DNA of 64,000 nucleotides, taken from the NCBI GenBank assembly GCA_050486405.1, contig JBJHDF010000015.1, positions 1 through 64,000 on the forward strand. Direction: 5' to 3'. The notes below the pieces were generated by a model. That model saw nothing but the letters and a program-made list of their open reading frames with translations. It made no database searches and was not told the DNA's origin. Below are positions 54,463 to 62,720 of the stretch, one piece after another (position 1 is the stretch's first letter; every line of letters begins with the position of its first letter). This DNA comes from JBJHDF01 sp050486405. GTDB taxonomy: Bacteria; Pseudomonadota; Gammaproteobacteria; Pseudomonadales; Cellvibrionaceae. The translations under genes and the position numbers were made by a program.

Positions 54463-54772
54463 ACTCCTCCCCTCCCCGGCCCTCCCCTCTAAAGAGGGGA
54501 GGGAGAGCGGGACCAAACGGCACGGAGCGCCGTTTGGCACAGCCGAAGGCTGCCCGATGTACAGGAAGTACAAGTGTCGCGAAGCGCATGGATGCGCGAG
54601 AGCGGCCGAAGGGGCGAGGGCCATGGACGGCGTTTTCCGAGTGACAAAATGGCAGGACTGCCATTTTGCACAGCGCGCAGCGCTGCCCGGAGGGCGAGGG
54701 CCAGGGACGGCCCGAGTGAATCAGACGTCTCGTTTTCCGTCACTCTACAGAGTGCACAACGAAAAGACACAA
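54463..54772. repeat. Non-coding block of GC palindromes between hipA and the tRNA pair
   Basis: It opens with copy E of the GC-rich repeat (ccctcccctctaaagagggg, 54466-54510). Then come several short hairpins (aaatggcag/ctgccattt; gcgcgcagcgctgc; aaacggcacggagcgccgttt) and two copies of a gcgaggggc/gagggccaNggacggc motif about 100 bp apart. I see no credible gene. Confidence 0.6.
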
Positions 54773-54800
54773 AAAAAGGCCGATCCGAAGACCGACCCTT
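54771..54800 (-). terminator. Rho-independent terminator of the tRNA-Glu/tRNA-Gly transcript
   Basis: On the minus strand an 8-bp stem (GGTCGGTC/GATCGGCC, two G-U pairs) with a stable TTCG loop is followed by seven T residues, eight bases after the tRNA-Gly CCA end. Confidence 0.9.
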
Positions 54801-54807
54801 TCAAATT

Positions 54808-54883
<76 letters not shown>

Positions 54884-54885
54884 AG

Positions 54886-54961
54886 TGGCGTCCCCTAGGG
54901 GAGTCGAACCCCTGTTACCGCCGTGAAAGGGCGGTGTCCTAGGCCTCTAGACGAAGGGGAC
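54886..54961 (-). tRNA. tRNA-Glu (anticodon TTC)
   Basis: This 76-nt cloverleaf has acceptor GTCCCCT/AGGGGAC, D-arm GTCTAGAGGCCTAGGAC, anticodon loop CTTTCAC, T-arm AGGGGTTCGACTCCCCT and an encoded CCA end. First in a two-tRNA transcript. HipA of E. coli targets the Glu-tRNA synthetase, but adjacency here is probably chance. Confidence 0.96.
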
Positions 54962-55166
54962 CCGTGGACCTTCCGGTCGCCGACCGGAAGTGGGGCGCAT
55001 TCTAAGTAGCCCGCCACAGGCTGTCAACACTTTTCCGGGATTTTGCGCCCCCTGGGCCCTGTGCCCCATTTTCGGGCCGAATTGCCGGCAACTGCTATAC
55101 TCGGAGCAGGACTGTAACGGCCGGAGCAGGCCCCACTCACAGGCCGGATGTTGCCAAGACCTTGAT

Positions 55167-55955
55167 ATGTCAGCCATCTATATAACCAGTGCCGTTCTCG
55201 CCATGCTGGCCCTGCTGGTGGTCTACGCGGTGGTGGCTCAGACTCTGGAGAAGCGCCGGCAGCAGCGGCTGCGCCTGATTGCCGCGCTCAAGCAGCGGCA
55301 GCGGCACTTCAGTTATATGGCCACCGGCTTCCCTCCGGGCTTTCTGACCCGCGACCTGTCGACCCTGGCCTTTCAGACCCTGCTGGAGATCTGCGAGCAG
55401 TTGGCGCGGCTGGAACCCCGCAACAGCCGCCACAAGGAGGACGTCGAGCTCTGCCGGGAACAGATGGCCGCCGCCCGGAAGGCGGAGCCCGCTGCACCGG
55501 GGCGACTGGAAAACCCGGGGCTGGCGGTGGACATCCGGCGGCACTTGCAGGAACTGCAGCGCCATGTGGTACAGCAGCAACAACGGGGCACCATCAGCGC
55601 CCCCCAGGCCCTGCTCTATCGGCAGCAGATTCACCGGCTGGTGGTTCAGGTGTCCCTGGACAGTTACCTGCTGGAAGCCAAGGCGGCGCACAAGGCGGAA
55701 AAACCCCGGCTGGAACTGCATTACTACACCCTCGCCCACAACCTGCTCACCCGGGAAAATGCCGGTGGCGCCTACAGCGCGCAACTGGATCAACTGGCGC
55801 AGACCATGGCACGACTGCAGCAGCAACTGCAGTCCGGTGCGGAGACCCCCAAGGCCCCCACCGAACCCAAGGAAACGGAAGAAGAAGCGCAAAAAGCCTG
55901 GGAGAAGTTCTCGGAAGGGAACCAACTATGGAAAAAGAAGCAGATTTACGACTGA
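55167..55955 (+). CDS. Conserved membrane-anchored coiled-coil protein, unknown function
   Basis: I do not recognise this 262-residue protein. It has one N-terminal membrane helix (about 5-24, ITSAVLAMLALLVVYAVVAQ) followed by basic residues, so the body should face the cytoplasm. The rest is helical with two Gln/Arg-rich coiled-coil stretches (about 110-170 and 195-225) and an acidic/Lys tail. It converges on msrB, from which it is separated by 7 bp. The upstream gap contains the tRNA-Glu promoter on the other strand. Confidence 0.7.
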   Translation: MSAIYITSAVLAMLALLVVYAVVAQTLEKRRQQRLRLIAALKQRQRHFSYMATGFPPGFLTRDLSTLAFQTLLEICEQLARLEPRNSRHKEDVELCREQMAAARKAEPAAPGRLENPGLAVDIRRHLQELQRHVVQQQQRGTISAPQALLYRQQIHRLVVQVSLDSYLLEAKAAHKAEKPRLELHYYTLAHNLLTRENAGGAYSAQLDQLAQTMARLQQQLQSGAETPKAPTEPKETEEEAQKAWEKFSEGNQLWKKKQIYD

Positions 55956-55962
55956 CGCGCCG

Positions 55963-56358
55963 TCAGCCACTCACCCATTTCACCGATGCCGAATTGATGC
56001 AGTAGCGCAGTCCCGTGGGTGCGGGGCCGTCCGGGAAAACATGGCCCAGGTGACAGCCGCAACGCTTGCACAGCACCTCTGTGCGGCGCATGCCGTGGCT
56101 GGAGTCGAACTCTTCCTGGATCACCTCCCCGGATAGCGGCGCGGAAAAACTGGGCCAGCCGCAGCCGGCATCGAACTTGGTCCCGGCATCGAACAGGGGT
56201 TCGCCGCAACAGCGGCAGAGGTAGGTGCCCGGTTCGAACAGGTTCCAGTATTCACCGGTGAAGGGGCGCTCGGTGCCTTTTTCCCGGCAGATCCGGTACT
56301 GCTCGGGGGTGAGTTTGTCCCGCCAGTGGGCGTCATCTTGTAATTTATCGTCGCTCAT
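55963..56358 (-). CDS. msrB: Peptide methionine (R)-S-oxide reductase MsrB
   Basis: This 131-residue repair enzyme reduces methionine-R-sulfoxide. Two CxxC zinc pairs are visible (CRCCGEPL and CKRCGCHLGH). The family motifs GCGWPSFS and RYCINSASVKW hold the catalytic Cys120. It is divergent from alaA, which has a short shared promoter region. The same pairing of msrB with an AlaA-type aminotransferase occurs in Pseudomonas. Confidence 0.95.
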   Translation of the reverse strand: MSDDKLQDDAHWRDKLTPEQYRICREKGTERPFTGEYWNLFEPGTYLCRCCGEPLFDAGTKFDAGCGWPSFSAPLSGEVIQEEFDSSHGMRRTEVLCKRCGCHLGHVFPDGPAPTGLRYCINSASVKWVSG

Positions 56359-56432
56359 GGGTTGCTCCTTGACAGTGAGGGCTGCAAACCGGGATGATCG
56401 GGGGTTTCCAACTTTGGGTATCTTACTGCAAT

Positions 56433-57647
56433 ATGGACACGGTTAAAAAATCCAGCAAACTCGATGGCGTTTGCTATGACATTCGCGGCCCGGTGCTGGA
56501 ACACGCTTACCGGCTGGAGGAAGAGGGTCACCGCATCCTCAAGCTGAACATCGGCAACCCGGCGCCGTTCGGCTTTGCCGCGCCGGATGAAATCATCCAG
56601 GACGTGATTTACAACCTGCCCAACGCCGAGGGCTATACCGCGTCCAAGGGGCTGTTCGCCGCGCGCAAGGCGGTAATGCAGGAGTGCCAGCGCCTGGAGA
56701 TTCCCGGCGTGGAGATCGACGATATTTTTCTCGGCAATGGCGTCAGCGAGCTGATCGTGATGGCCATGCAGGCGCTGCTGGAAAACGGCGACGAGATTCT
56801 GATACCCGCGCCGGACTACCCGCTGTGGACCGCCGCCGTGAATCTGGCCGGCGGCAAGCCGGTACACTACCGCTGCGATGAGCAGTCGGACTGGTTTCCC
56901 GATGTCGCCGATATCGCCAGCAAGATCACCAGCCGCACCCGGGGCATTGTCATCATCAACCCCAACAATCCCACCGGTGCCGTGTACAGCCGGGAAGTGC
57001 TGGAGCAGATTGTTGAACTGGCGCGCCAGCACAACCTGATTCTGTTTGCCGACGAGATCTACAGCAAGATTCTCTACGACGATGCCGAGTTTGTCCCACT
57101 GGCGCGGCTGGCGGAGGATCTGCTGTGCGTGACTTTCAACGGCCTGTCCAAGTCCTACCGGCTGGCGGGTTTCCGCTCCGGCTGGATGATCATCAGCGGC
57201 GCCAAGCACAAGGCTAGAAACTATATCGAAGGGCTGGAGATGCTGGCATCCATGCGCCTGTGTGCCAATGTGCCGGCCATGTACGCAGTACAGACGGCCC
57301 TGGGCGGTTACCAGAGCATCAACGAATTGATCATTCCCGGCGGCCGCCTGCGCGATCAGCGCGATGCGGCCATGAAAGCGATTGCCGATATTCCGGGTGT
57401 GTCCTGTATCAAGCCCAGGGGTGCCATCTACCTGTTCCCCAAACTGAATCTGGACCGCTACAAAATTCAGGACGACCAGAAAATGGTGCTGGATTTCCTG
57501 ATTCAGGAAAAGGTATTGCTGGTGCAGGGCACGGCCTTTAACTGGCCGGAGAAGGATCACTTCCGCATTGTGTTCCTGCCCAGGGAAGATGAGCTGACCA
57601 AGGCCATCCAGCGCTTCGGTCACTTTATCGAGCGCTACACGCAGTAG
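56433..57647 (+). CDS. alaA: Glutamate-pyruvate aminotransferase AlaA
   Basis: This 404-residue PLP enzyme closely follows E. coli AlaA, which makes alanine from pyruvate and glutamate: KSSKLDGVCYDIRGPVLEHA at the start, LNIGNPAPFGF, PAPDYPLWTAAV, INPNNPTGAVYS and the Schiff-base Lys in FNGLSKSYRLAGFRSGW. The ATG at 56433 gives the family N-terminus, though the upstream ribosome-binding sequence is weak. An in-frame ATG 39 bp earlier is less likely. The next gene starts 8 bp downstream. Confidence 0.94.
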   Translation: MDTVKKSSKLDGVCYDIRGPVLEHAYRLEEEGHRILKLNIGNPAPFGFAAPDEIIQDVIYNLPNAEGYTASKGLFAARKAVMQECQRLEIPGVEIDDIFLGNGVSELIVMAMQALLENGDEILIPAPDYPLWTAAVNLAGGKPVHYRCDEQSDWFPDVADIASKITSRTRGIVIINPNNPTGAVYSREVLEQIVELARQHNLILFADEIYSKILYDDAEFVPLARLAEDLLCVTFNGLSKSYRLAGFRSGWMIISGAKHKARNYIEGLEMLASMRLCANVPAMYAVQTALGGYQSINELIIPGGRLRDQRDAAMKAIADIPGVSCIKPRGAIYLFPKLNLDRYKIQDDQKMVLDFLIQEKVLLVQGTAFNWPEKDHFRIVFLPREDELTKAIQRFGHFIERYTQ

Positions 57648-57655
57648 GCAGCGCC

Positions 57656-58054
57656 GTGGCCGATATTCATATCGCCGACTTTCACAAGGACGCCGCGCGG
57701 ATACTGGTGAGCCTCTACGCCAGTTTTCCCCGGCGCGTCATGCTGTGCGTGGAGGACTTTATCGGCGTGGATACGCCGGACGAGTTCGGGCTGCACAGCC
57801 ACCGCCACATGGCCTGTTTCAGCACCATGGTCTGGCTGGCGGAGTCCGGCTTTGTAACCTACGTGGACACCATCCGCCAGGAGGCGCTGGATCAGGCCAC
57901 CCTGTCCCGGGCGGGCTTTTTGTTGCTGGCCAATCGTTACCCTGCTGACCACCTGTCCGGGGTGGAGCAGTTGCGCCAGGCGTTGCGCAACGGGTCGTCC
58001 CAGGCCATCGAAACGACCATGCTGGGTTTGCTGCAGACTGTCATCAAGTCTTAA
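57656..58054 (+). CDS. Conserved small protein downstream of alaA, unknown function
   Basis: This 132-residue protein starts at GTG eight bases after the alaA stop, so it is probably co-translated. It is predicted helical, with no signal peptide or membrane segment. The segment DFHKDAARILVSLYASFPRRVML and the later VWLAESGFVTYVDTIRQEALDQATLS resemble a winged-helix-like domain, but I cannot place it in a named family. A short inverted repeat (acacggc/gccgtgt) after the stop may be a terminator shared with convergent pdxB. Confidence 0.7.
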   Translation: MADIHIADFHKDAARILVSLYASFPRRVMLCVEDFIGVDTPDEFGLHSHRHMACFSTMVWLAESGFVTYVDTIRQEALDQATLSRAGFLLLANRYPADHLSGVEQLRQALRNGSSQAIETTMLGLLQTVIKS

Positions 58055-58088
58055 CACGGCCGCTCGATAATGGCGCCGTGTCATCGCA

Positions 58089-59222
58089 TTATGGTTTATC
58101 TCTAAATCCTATGGCCGCCAGCCGTTGGCTGAGCGGCCCTTTTTTTGCCAGCACCCGGTAGTTGTAAAACTCCCGCCGCACCGGGTAGGTCTTGCGCAAC
58201 CGGTCGAAACCCCGGGCCAGGGCCTGGACATCCTCGCCGCACTCGATGACCAGTTGGCGCAGACGCCGATCGTCGGCAGCAATATCGTAAACCTGCGGCA
58301 GCAGTGCTTTTAGCTGCGACCAGTCATCGTTGTCACCCGATAGCCGCAGGTCACTGTTGACCACTTCCGGCAATGCCCCGGCGGGCGGCGCCTGTGGTGT
58401 CACCCCCAGATGCCCGCACAGGGCGCGGTAAATCATTTCCGTGCCCTTGATCTTGCCGTCGTAACTGTAACCGGCGATGTGGGGCGTACCCAGCGCCACC
58501 CGTTGCAGCAGCACCGCGTCCAGATTGGGTTCCCCTTCCCAGACGTCCAGCACCACAGTCAGCTCGGCGCCGGCTTCCAGATGCGCGCGCAGTGCCCGGT
58601 TGTCGATCACCTCGCCGCGGCCGGCGTTGAGCAACACGGCTCCGGGGCGCAGCTGCCGCAACCGGGCGGCGCCGATCATATGCCGGGTGGGGTGCGGGCC
58701 GTCGGTGGTCAGGGGCGTGTGCAGGCAGATCAGATCGCAGGCCAGCACCTCGTCCAGTTCACAGAGGTCGGGGTTCTGTTCCGGGGTCAGAAACGGATCG
58801 TAGCAGTGGCAGGTCACGCCCTGGGCGCGCAGACGCCGGTGCAGCAGGCCACCGACATTGCCGCAACCGATGATGCCCACCCGCAGCCCCAGCCAGTCGA
58901 TATTCAGCGCCGCCAGGGCGGCGTAGACGTACTCCACCACGGAGTTGGCGTTGCTGCCCGGGGCGCTGGCCCAGGCGATGCCAGATTGCTCCAGATAACG
59001 CAGGTCCAGATGATCGACGCCGATGGTACAGGTGCCGACAAAGCGCACGGGGGTGTCTGCCAGCAGCGCCTGATCCACCCTCGTCACCGACCGCACCACC
59101 AGCGCCCCGGCGCCGGCCAGGTCATCGCGTTGCATCTGCCGGCCCGGCAGGCGTACCACCTCACCCAAATGACCGAAACAGGCGTCGGCCAGGGGGACGT
59201 TTTCGTCAACGATTATTTTCAT
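58089..59222 (-). CDS. pdxB: Erythronate-4-phosphate dehydrogenase
   Basis: This 377-residue NAD-dependent enzyme catalyses the second step of pyridoxal phosphate synthesis. It has the D-2-hydroxyacid dehydrogenase layout: Rossmann motif VGIIGCGNVGGLLHRRL near residue 115, catalytic Arg in NAGRGEVIDN, Glu in DVWEGEP and His in TPHIAGYSYDGK. The C-terminal PdxB dimer domain covers the last 90 residues. It overlaps the exonuclease gene by 4 bp. It supplies the cofactor used by AlaA nearby, though no direct link is implied. Confidence 0.95.
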   Translation of the reverse strand: MKIIVDENVPLADACFGHLGEVVRLPGRQMQRDDLAGAGALVVRSVTRVDQALLADTPVRFVGTCTIGVDHLDLRYLEQSGIAWASAPGSNANSVVEYVYAALAALNIDWLGLRVGIIGCGNVGGLLHRRLRAQGVTCHCYDPFLTPEQNPDLCELDEVLACDLICLHTPLTTDGPHPTRHMIGAARLRQLRPGAVLLNAGRGEVIDNRALRAHLEAGAELTVVLDVWEGEPNLDAVLLQRVALGTPHIAGYSYDGKIKGTEMIYRALCGHLGVTPQAPPAGALPEVVNSDLRLSGDNDDWSQLKALLPQVYDIAADDRRLRQLVIECGEDVQALARGFDRLRKTYPVRREFYNYRVLAKKGPLSQRLAAIGFRDKP

Positions 59223-60133
59223 GCTTCTTTCCCGTGTAATGCCCGTTTGGCTCGCGTCATAAAGCCCCGGCCAAACCCCATGTCTTCGGCGAAGCTTTCC
59301 AGCCCCGGCCAGTTCACCGCGCTGCGTTTCAGGTCTGCCGTGGTTACCGGCAGCGGCAGGTCTTCGACAATGCGCGCCAGTTGCCGCGCCACGGCGATCT
59401 GCTCGCGGTGCTCCCCCAGCCGGGCCGCCAGTTTGCCCGCTCCGCGCAGGGGCAGTGTCGCCACTGTGTCCAGTTGCCGGAACAGAGTGTCGATATCGCC
59501 GTAGTGCTGCAGGAGGGTGGCGGCGGTTTTGCCACCGACACCGGGCACGCCGGGAATATCGTCGATGCTGTCGCCCACCAGGGCCAGATAGTCGGCCAGT
59601 TGCTCCGGGCGCACTCCCAGCTTTTGCTCCAGATCCGGGCCGTAGATGCGGCGCTCGCCGGTGTAGTCCCAGAGGTAGTCCTGGGGCCGGCGCAGCAGTT
59701 GCCCCAGGTCCTTGTCCCGCGTGAGGATGGCAATGGGCTTTTTGCCCCGGCGCAGCTTGCGCGCCAGGGAGCCGATCAGGTCGTCCGCCTCGTGGGTGTC
59801 GCTGGCAAAGCTGGCGATGCCCAGCAACTCCCCCGCCTGCCGGCAGGCGCGCAGCTGGAAAGCCAGGGCCTCGTCGGGCAGAGCCCGACTGATCTTGTAG
59901 TCCGGATAGATCTCATTGCGAAAGCAGCCGCCCAGGCTTTCGTCGTAGCAGGCGGCCAGATGACTGGCGCCGGTCTCTTCCAGCAGGCGCAGCAGGAAGG
60001 TGCTGTAGCCGTAGACGGCGCCTGTGCCGTAGCCCTGCTCGCGGCTGAACCAGTTGTCCGGCAGGGCAAAGTAGTAGCGGAAAATATAGATGGAGGCGTC
60101 GATCAGGCAGATCGGTGCCGGCTCGCGGGTCAC
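59219..60133 (-). CDS. 5'-3' exonuclease / flap endonuclease-like protein
   Basis: This 304-residue protein matches the N-terminal nuclease domain of DNA polymerase I and related stand-alone exonucleases. Metal-binding acidic residues are seen in ICLIDASIYIFRYYF, DTHEADDLIGSLA and LTRDKDLGQLL. The helix-hairpin-helix is in DIPGVPGVGGKTAATLLQHYG. No polymerase domain follows. It is the middle gene of epmC-exo-pdxB, with 4-bp overlaps on both sides. Confidence 0.9.
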   Translation of the reverse strand: MTREPAPICLIDASIYIFRYYFALPDNWFSREQGYGTGAVYGYSTFLLRLLEETGASHLAACYDESLGGCFRNEIYPDYKISRALPDEALAFQLRACRQAGELLGIASFASDTHEADDLIGSLARKLRRGKKPIAILTRDKDLGQLLRRPQDYLWDYTGERRIYGPDLEQKLGVRPEQLADYLALVGDSIDDIPGVPGVGGKTAATLLQHYGDIDTLFRQLDTVATLPLRGAGKLAARLGEHREQIAVARQLARIVEDLPLPVTTADLKRSAVNWPGLESFAEDMGFGRGFMTRAKRALHGKEA

Positions 60134-60717
60134 AGGCTGCCCCTGTCGAAACGTTCCGGCCGCAGCAGGTCATCCAGTGACGACGCGGTGCCGTAGTATG
60201 TCATGAGAGCCCGCAGAAACCGCTCCGCCCGGGCGTTGACGCCGGCGGCGCACAGCGCCAGCACCCGCTGGTGGATGGCATCCTTGAAGGCCTCGCTGGG
60301 GCCTTCGCCCAGGGCCAGGTTGTCGGCGCTGGCGCGAAAGCGGTAGCCGGCGGCCACGGCGAAGAGCCACTCCAGGGCCTGGGGCTGAACCTCCACCCGC
60401 TCGAACAGGGCCTGCTCCTCGCGGTTGCGGCCGTCCGGGCGGTACCAGTAGCCGTAGTCCGGCAACTGGCGACGCCGGACGCCGGCCACGCACCAGTGGG
60501 CCACTTCGTGCAGGGCGCTGGCGAAGTAATCCCGGGTGAAGCGTATGCAGTGCAACTGGTCGGGCTGGTCGGCGGGCTGGTACTCCGGCTCGGGGGCACC
60601 CATCTGCAGACAGGTGCGCTCGCTGGGGATAAAGGCTTCATTAAACAATTGCACCAAATGTCGGCAATCGTGGGCAATTATGTCTTGAAATACGGACAAC
60701 AGGGCTTTCCTCAACAA
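60130..60717 (-). CDS. epmC: Elongation factor P hydroxylase EpmC
   Basis: This 195-residue protein aligns along its length with E. coli EpmC (YfcM), which hydroxylates the beta-lysylated Lys of EF-P. The metal motif is in FASALHEVAHWCVAG (HExxH-like), followed by DYGYWYRPDGRNREEQALFE and VEVQPQALEWLFAVAAGY. It is first of a three-gene overlapping operon with the exonuclease and pdxB. EpmA/EpmB and EF-P are not in the window. Confidence 0.92.
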   Translation of the reverse strand: MLRKALLSVFQDIIAHDCRHLVQLFNEAFIPSERTCLQMGAPEPEYQPADQPDQLHCIRFTRDYFASALHEVAHWCVAGVRRRQLPDYGYWYRPDGRNREEQALFERVEVQPQALEWLFAVAAGYRFRASADNLALGEGPSEAFKDAIHQRVLALCAAGVNARAERFLRALMTYYGTASSLDDLLRPERFDRGSL

Positions 60718-60756
60718 CGGCCTCCAGGTCGGCCCGGCGATGTAAAAAAGATTTTT

Positions 60757-60810
60757 CCGTCACCAGCCCTTGTGCTTTGCGGCCATAGCCTATACTTTAT
60801 GTGGTGACGG
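60757..60810. promoter_or_regulatory. Sigma-70-like promoter inside a 9-bp inverted repeat
   Basis: Perfect arms ccgtcacca (60757-60765) and tggtgacgg (60802-60810) flank a candidate rightward promoter TTGTGC-N15-TATACT (60770-60796). It lies between divergent epmC and the 60880 gene, so a regulator binding both arms could control either. Confidence 0.4.
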
Positions 60811-60879
60811 AGTTGGTTTGCCGTCATTTTGCACCGCGAGTCGGTCCCATCGGCTCCAGCCTCATCAGGAGGTAGTATT

Positions 60880-61575
60880 ATGAAGACCTCAGTACCCGGC
60901 CACAACACCGACAATGTGGTGGACTTCTTCACCGGCAAATCCTTTACCGAACTCAACGACGAGCGCTTTGTCCGCCTGGCGCCGGAGCTGGACGGCCTGG
61001 AGATGCTCTACTCCAACGAAGCCCACCCGGAAAAGCTGTTCAGCGTCAAAATTCTCTGCTGGGGCCTGCGCGCCAACGGCGACGTGGTGGGCCTGGTGCC
61101 CTGGCTGAACGATATAGTTCCCTGTACCGAGATCTGTGACCCCCTCAACGGCCAGTGGGAAGGCTACTACGACGCGGGCATCGACGAGATTTTCTTCGAC
61201 GCGCCCATGCACAAGGTGGTGGAGGTGGAAACGGCGGCGGAATACTACGAGCTGGAGTGCGAAAACGACGAAGACGTGGTGCAGGAAATTCCCGACACCA
61301 TCGGCACCCACGCCGTACTGGCCACACCGGGCACCAACCAATTGGCGCTGGTGGAGGTGATCAGTTGGCGGCTGCTGCACAACGGCCGTGTCTACGGCAT
61401 GCTCACCGATCTGGAGCGCGTGGTCAGCACACCGGTGCTGCCCGGCGACGATTGCCTGTACCCGGCCCAGGACAGCGACCAGTTCCGCTATTTCTTCCAG
61501 CACCAGATCGCCAACAAGATCAAGGCGGAAGACCCGGAGGCATTGGCGGCGATTTCGATGCTGGTGGATCAGTAG
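60880..61575 (+). CDS. Conserved acidic cytoplasmic protein, unknown function
   Basis: This 231-residue protein has no signal or membrane segment and is strongly acidic. The sequence appears to contain two related halves: LFSVKILCWGLRANGDVVGLVPWLNDIVPC and LALVEVISWRLLHNGRVYGMLTDLERVVST. That suggests an internal duplication of a beta-rich domain. An ideal AGGAGGT precedes the ATG. Its end overlaps convergent tusA by a few bases. I cannot name a family with confidence. Confidence 0.75.
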   Translation: MKTSVPGHNTDNVVDFFTGKSFTELNDERFVRLAPELDGLEMLYSNEAHPEKLFSVKILCWGLRANGDVVGLVPWLNDIVPCTEICDPLNGQWEGYYDAGIDEIFFDAPMHKVVEVETAAEYYELECENDEDVVQEIPDTIGTHAVLATPGTNQLALVEVISWRLLHNGRVYGMLTDLERVVSTPVLPGDDCLYPAQDSDQFRYFFQHQIANKIKAEDPEALAAISMLVDQ

Positions 61576-61808
61576 GACTTCTTCCTCACCCAGTAAACAT
61601 AAGTCTGTCCTCTTTCCTCCTGGTCCACCAACTGGTGGCCCAGATGATGACAGAACTGGGGGATGTCGCGCCGGGTCGCCGGATCGGTGGCAGTGACCTC
61701 AATCAGTGCACCTGGCGCCATTTCCCGCACCGCTTTGTGCAACAGCATCACCGGCTCCGGGCAGAGCAGGCCGGTTGTGTCCAAATACTTATCAATTTCG
61801 GCTTTCAT
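61569..61808 (-). CDS. tusA: TusA-family sulfur carrier protein
   Basis: This 79-residue protein has the TusA signature LDTTGLLCPEPVMLLHKAVR, with the sulfur-carrying Cys16 in the CPxP motif, and the C-terminal half VTATDPATRRDIPQFCHHLGH. TusA relays sulfur from IscS for 2-thiouridine synthesis in tRNA and for other cofactors. Single gene. Its stop overlaps the end of the convergent gene at 61575. Confidence 0.92.
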   Translation of the reverse strand: MKAEIDKYLDTTGLLCPEPVMLLHKAVREMAPGALIEVTATDPATRRDIPQFCHHLGHQLVDQEERGQTYVYWVRKKSY

Positions 61809-61913
61809 AGTGGAAACTCTTCTATAAACCCCCCGGCAGCCAACGCGGGCGCTGCTACACTTCCAGTAGTCACAAGAACCACAATACGAATATTCTTGGG
61901 GAACCTGTGTTCG

Positions 61914-62315
61914 ATGTCCCAGCAACTGACAACTACTGCCAGCACAAACCGCCATTACCCCACCGGCGTTTTCACCCGCTGCTCCCTGGAGCTGACCCTG
62001 CGCCTGCTCAACGAGCATCACCCGCTGCTGGCCCTGGAATTGCACCGGGCCTTGCGCAGGCACTTCGCCGCAGTGCAGACCGGCAACCATCCCGGCGACT
62101 GCCTCAAGGCGGAACTGCTGGAGTGTCTGGACCCCAAGGCCATCAGCGGCATTATCGCCACCTTGACGCGATTGATCCGGCAGGCATTGGCCGACGAACC
62201 TTACCAACCGGACAGAGCCACCATTCTCCACGGCCTGGTGCGGGATTGGTCGGAACTGGCCGAGTGGCTGCTGCTACAGTCCTCTTCGCAGCGCTGCACT
62301 GGAATCGCTGAGTAA
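61914..62315 (+). CDS. Hypothetical helical protein
   Basis: I do not recognise this 133-residue protein. It is predicted helical, with the segment RCSLELTLRLLNEHHPLLALELHRALRRHFAAV and a Trp-rich end (VRDWSELAEWLLLQSSS). There is no signal peptide or membrane helix. The start at 61914 lies downstream of a GGGGAA stretch at slightly long spacing. It is read in the same direction as the ABM gene 110 bp downstream. Confidence 0.6.
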   Translation: MSQQLTTTASTNRHYPTGVFTRCSLELTLRLLNEHHPLLALELHRALRRHFAAVQTGNHPGDCLKAELLECLDPKAISGIIATLTRLIRQALADEPYQPDRATILHGLVRDWSELAEWLLLQSSSQRCTGIAE

Positions 62316-62427
62316 TTCCGCGGGAAATTTTCCGGCGGGATTGCATTTTCCCATACCGTTGAACATTATGGGATAATGCGTTGTCTGGTAAACAATCATC
62401 AGCGAGCATTCCTGGTTAAGGACACCC

Positions 62428-62709
62428 ATGATCCATGTGTTAGTCGAGCGCCATATCGCCGAAGGTATGGAAAGCACCTATGAGTTGGTCGCCCGCCAGG
62501 CCCTGCAATCGGCCCATCGCGCGCCGGGTTTTATCAGCGGCGAGGCGCTGCGGGATCTGCAGCGGCCCAATCACCGCTACCTGCTGTCCAAGTGGCGCTC
62601 CCTGCACGACTGGAAACGCTGGTACTACAGCGACGAGCGCCATCAGGCCATGAATCAACTCAACCCGACACTGGCGGACTTCGAAAAAGTCACCTTGTTG
62701 CAGGGTTGA
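62428..62709 (+). CDS. Antibiotic biosynthesis monooxygenase (ABM) domain protein
   Basis: This 93-residue protein is a single ABM/dimeric ferredoxin-like domain: IHVLVERHIAEGMESTYELV, then HRAPGFISGEALRD and YLLSKWRSLHDWKRWYYSDE. The Trp/His pattern is typical of the family, which includes haem-degrading and quinol monooxygenases. The substrate is not evident. It converges with rlmM. Confidence 0.85.
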   Translation: MIHVLVERHIAEGMESTYELVARQALQSAHRAPGFISGEALRDLQRPNHRYLLSKWRSLHDWKRWYYSDERHQAMNQLNPTLADFEKVTLLQG

Positions 62710-62720
62710 TCTCTTGCCAC

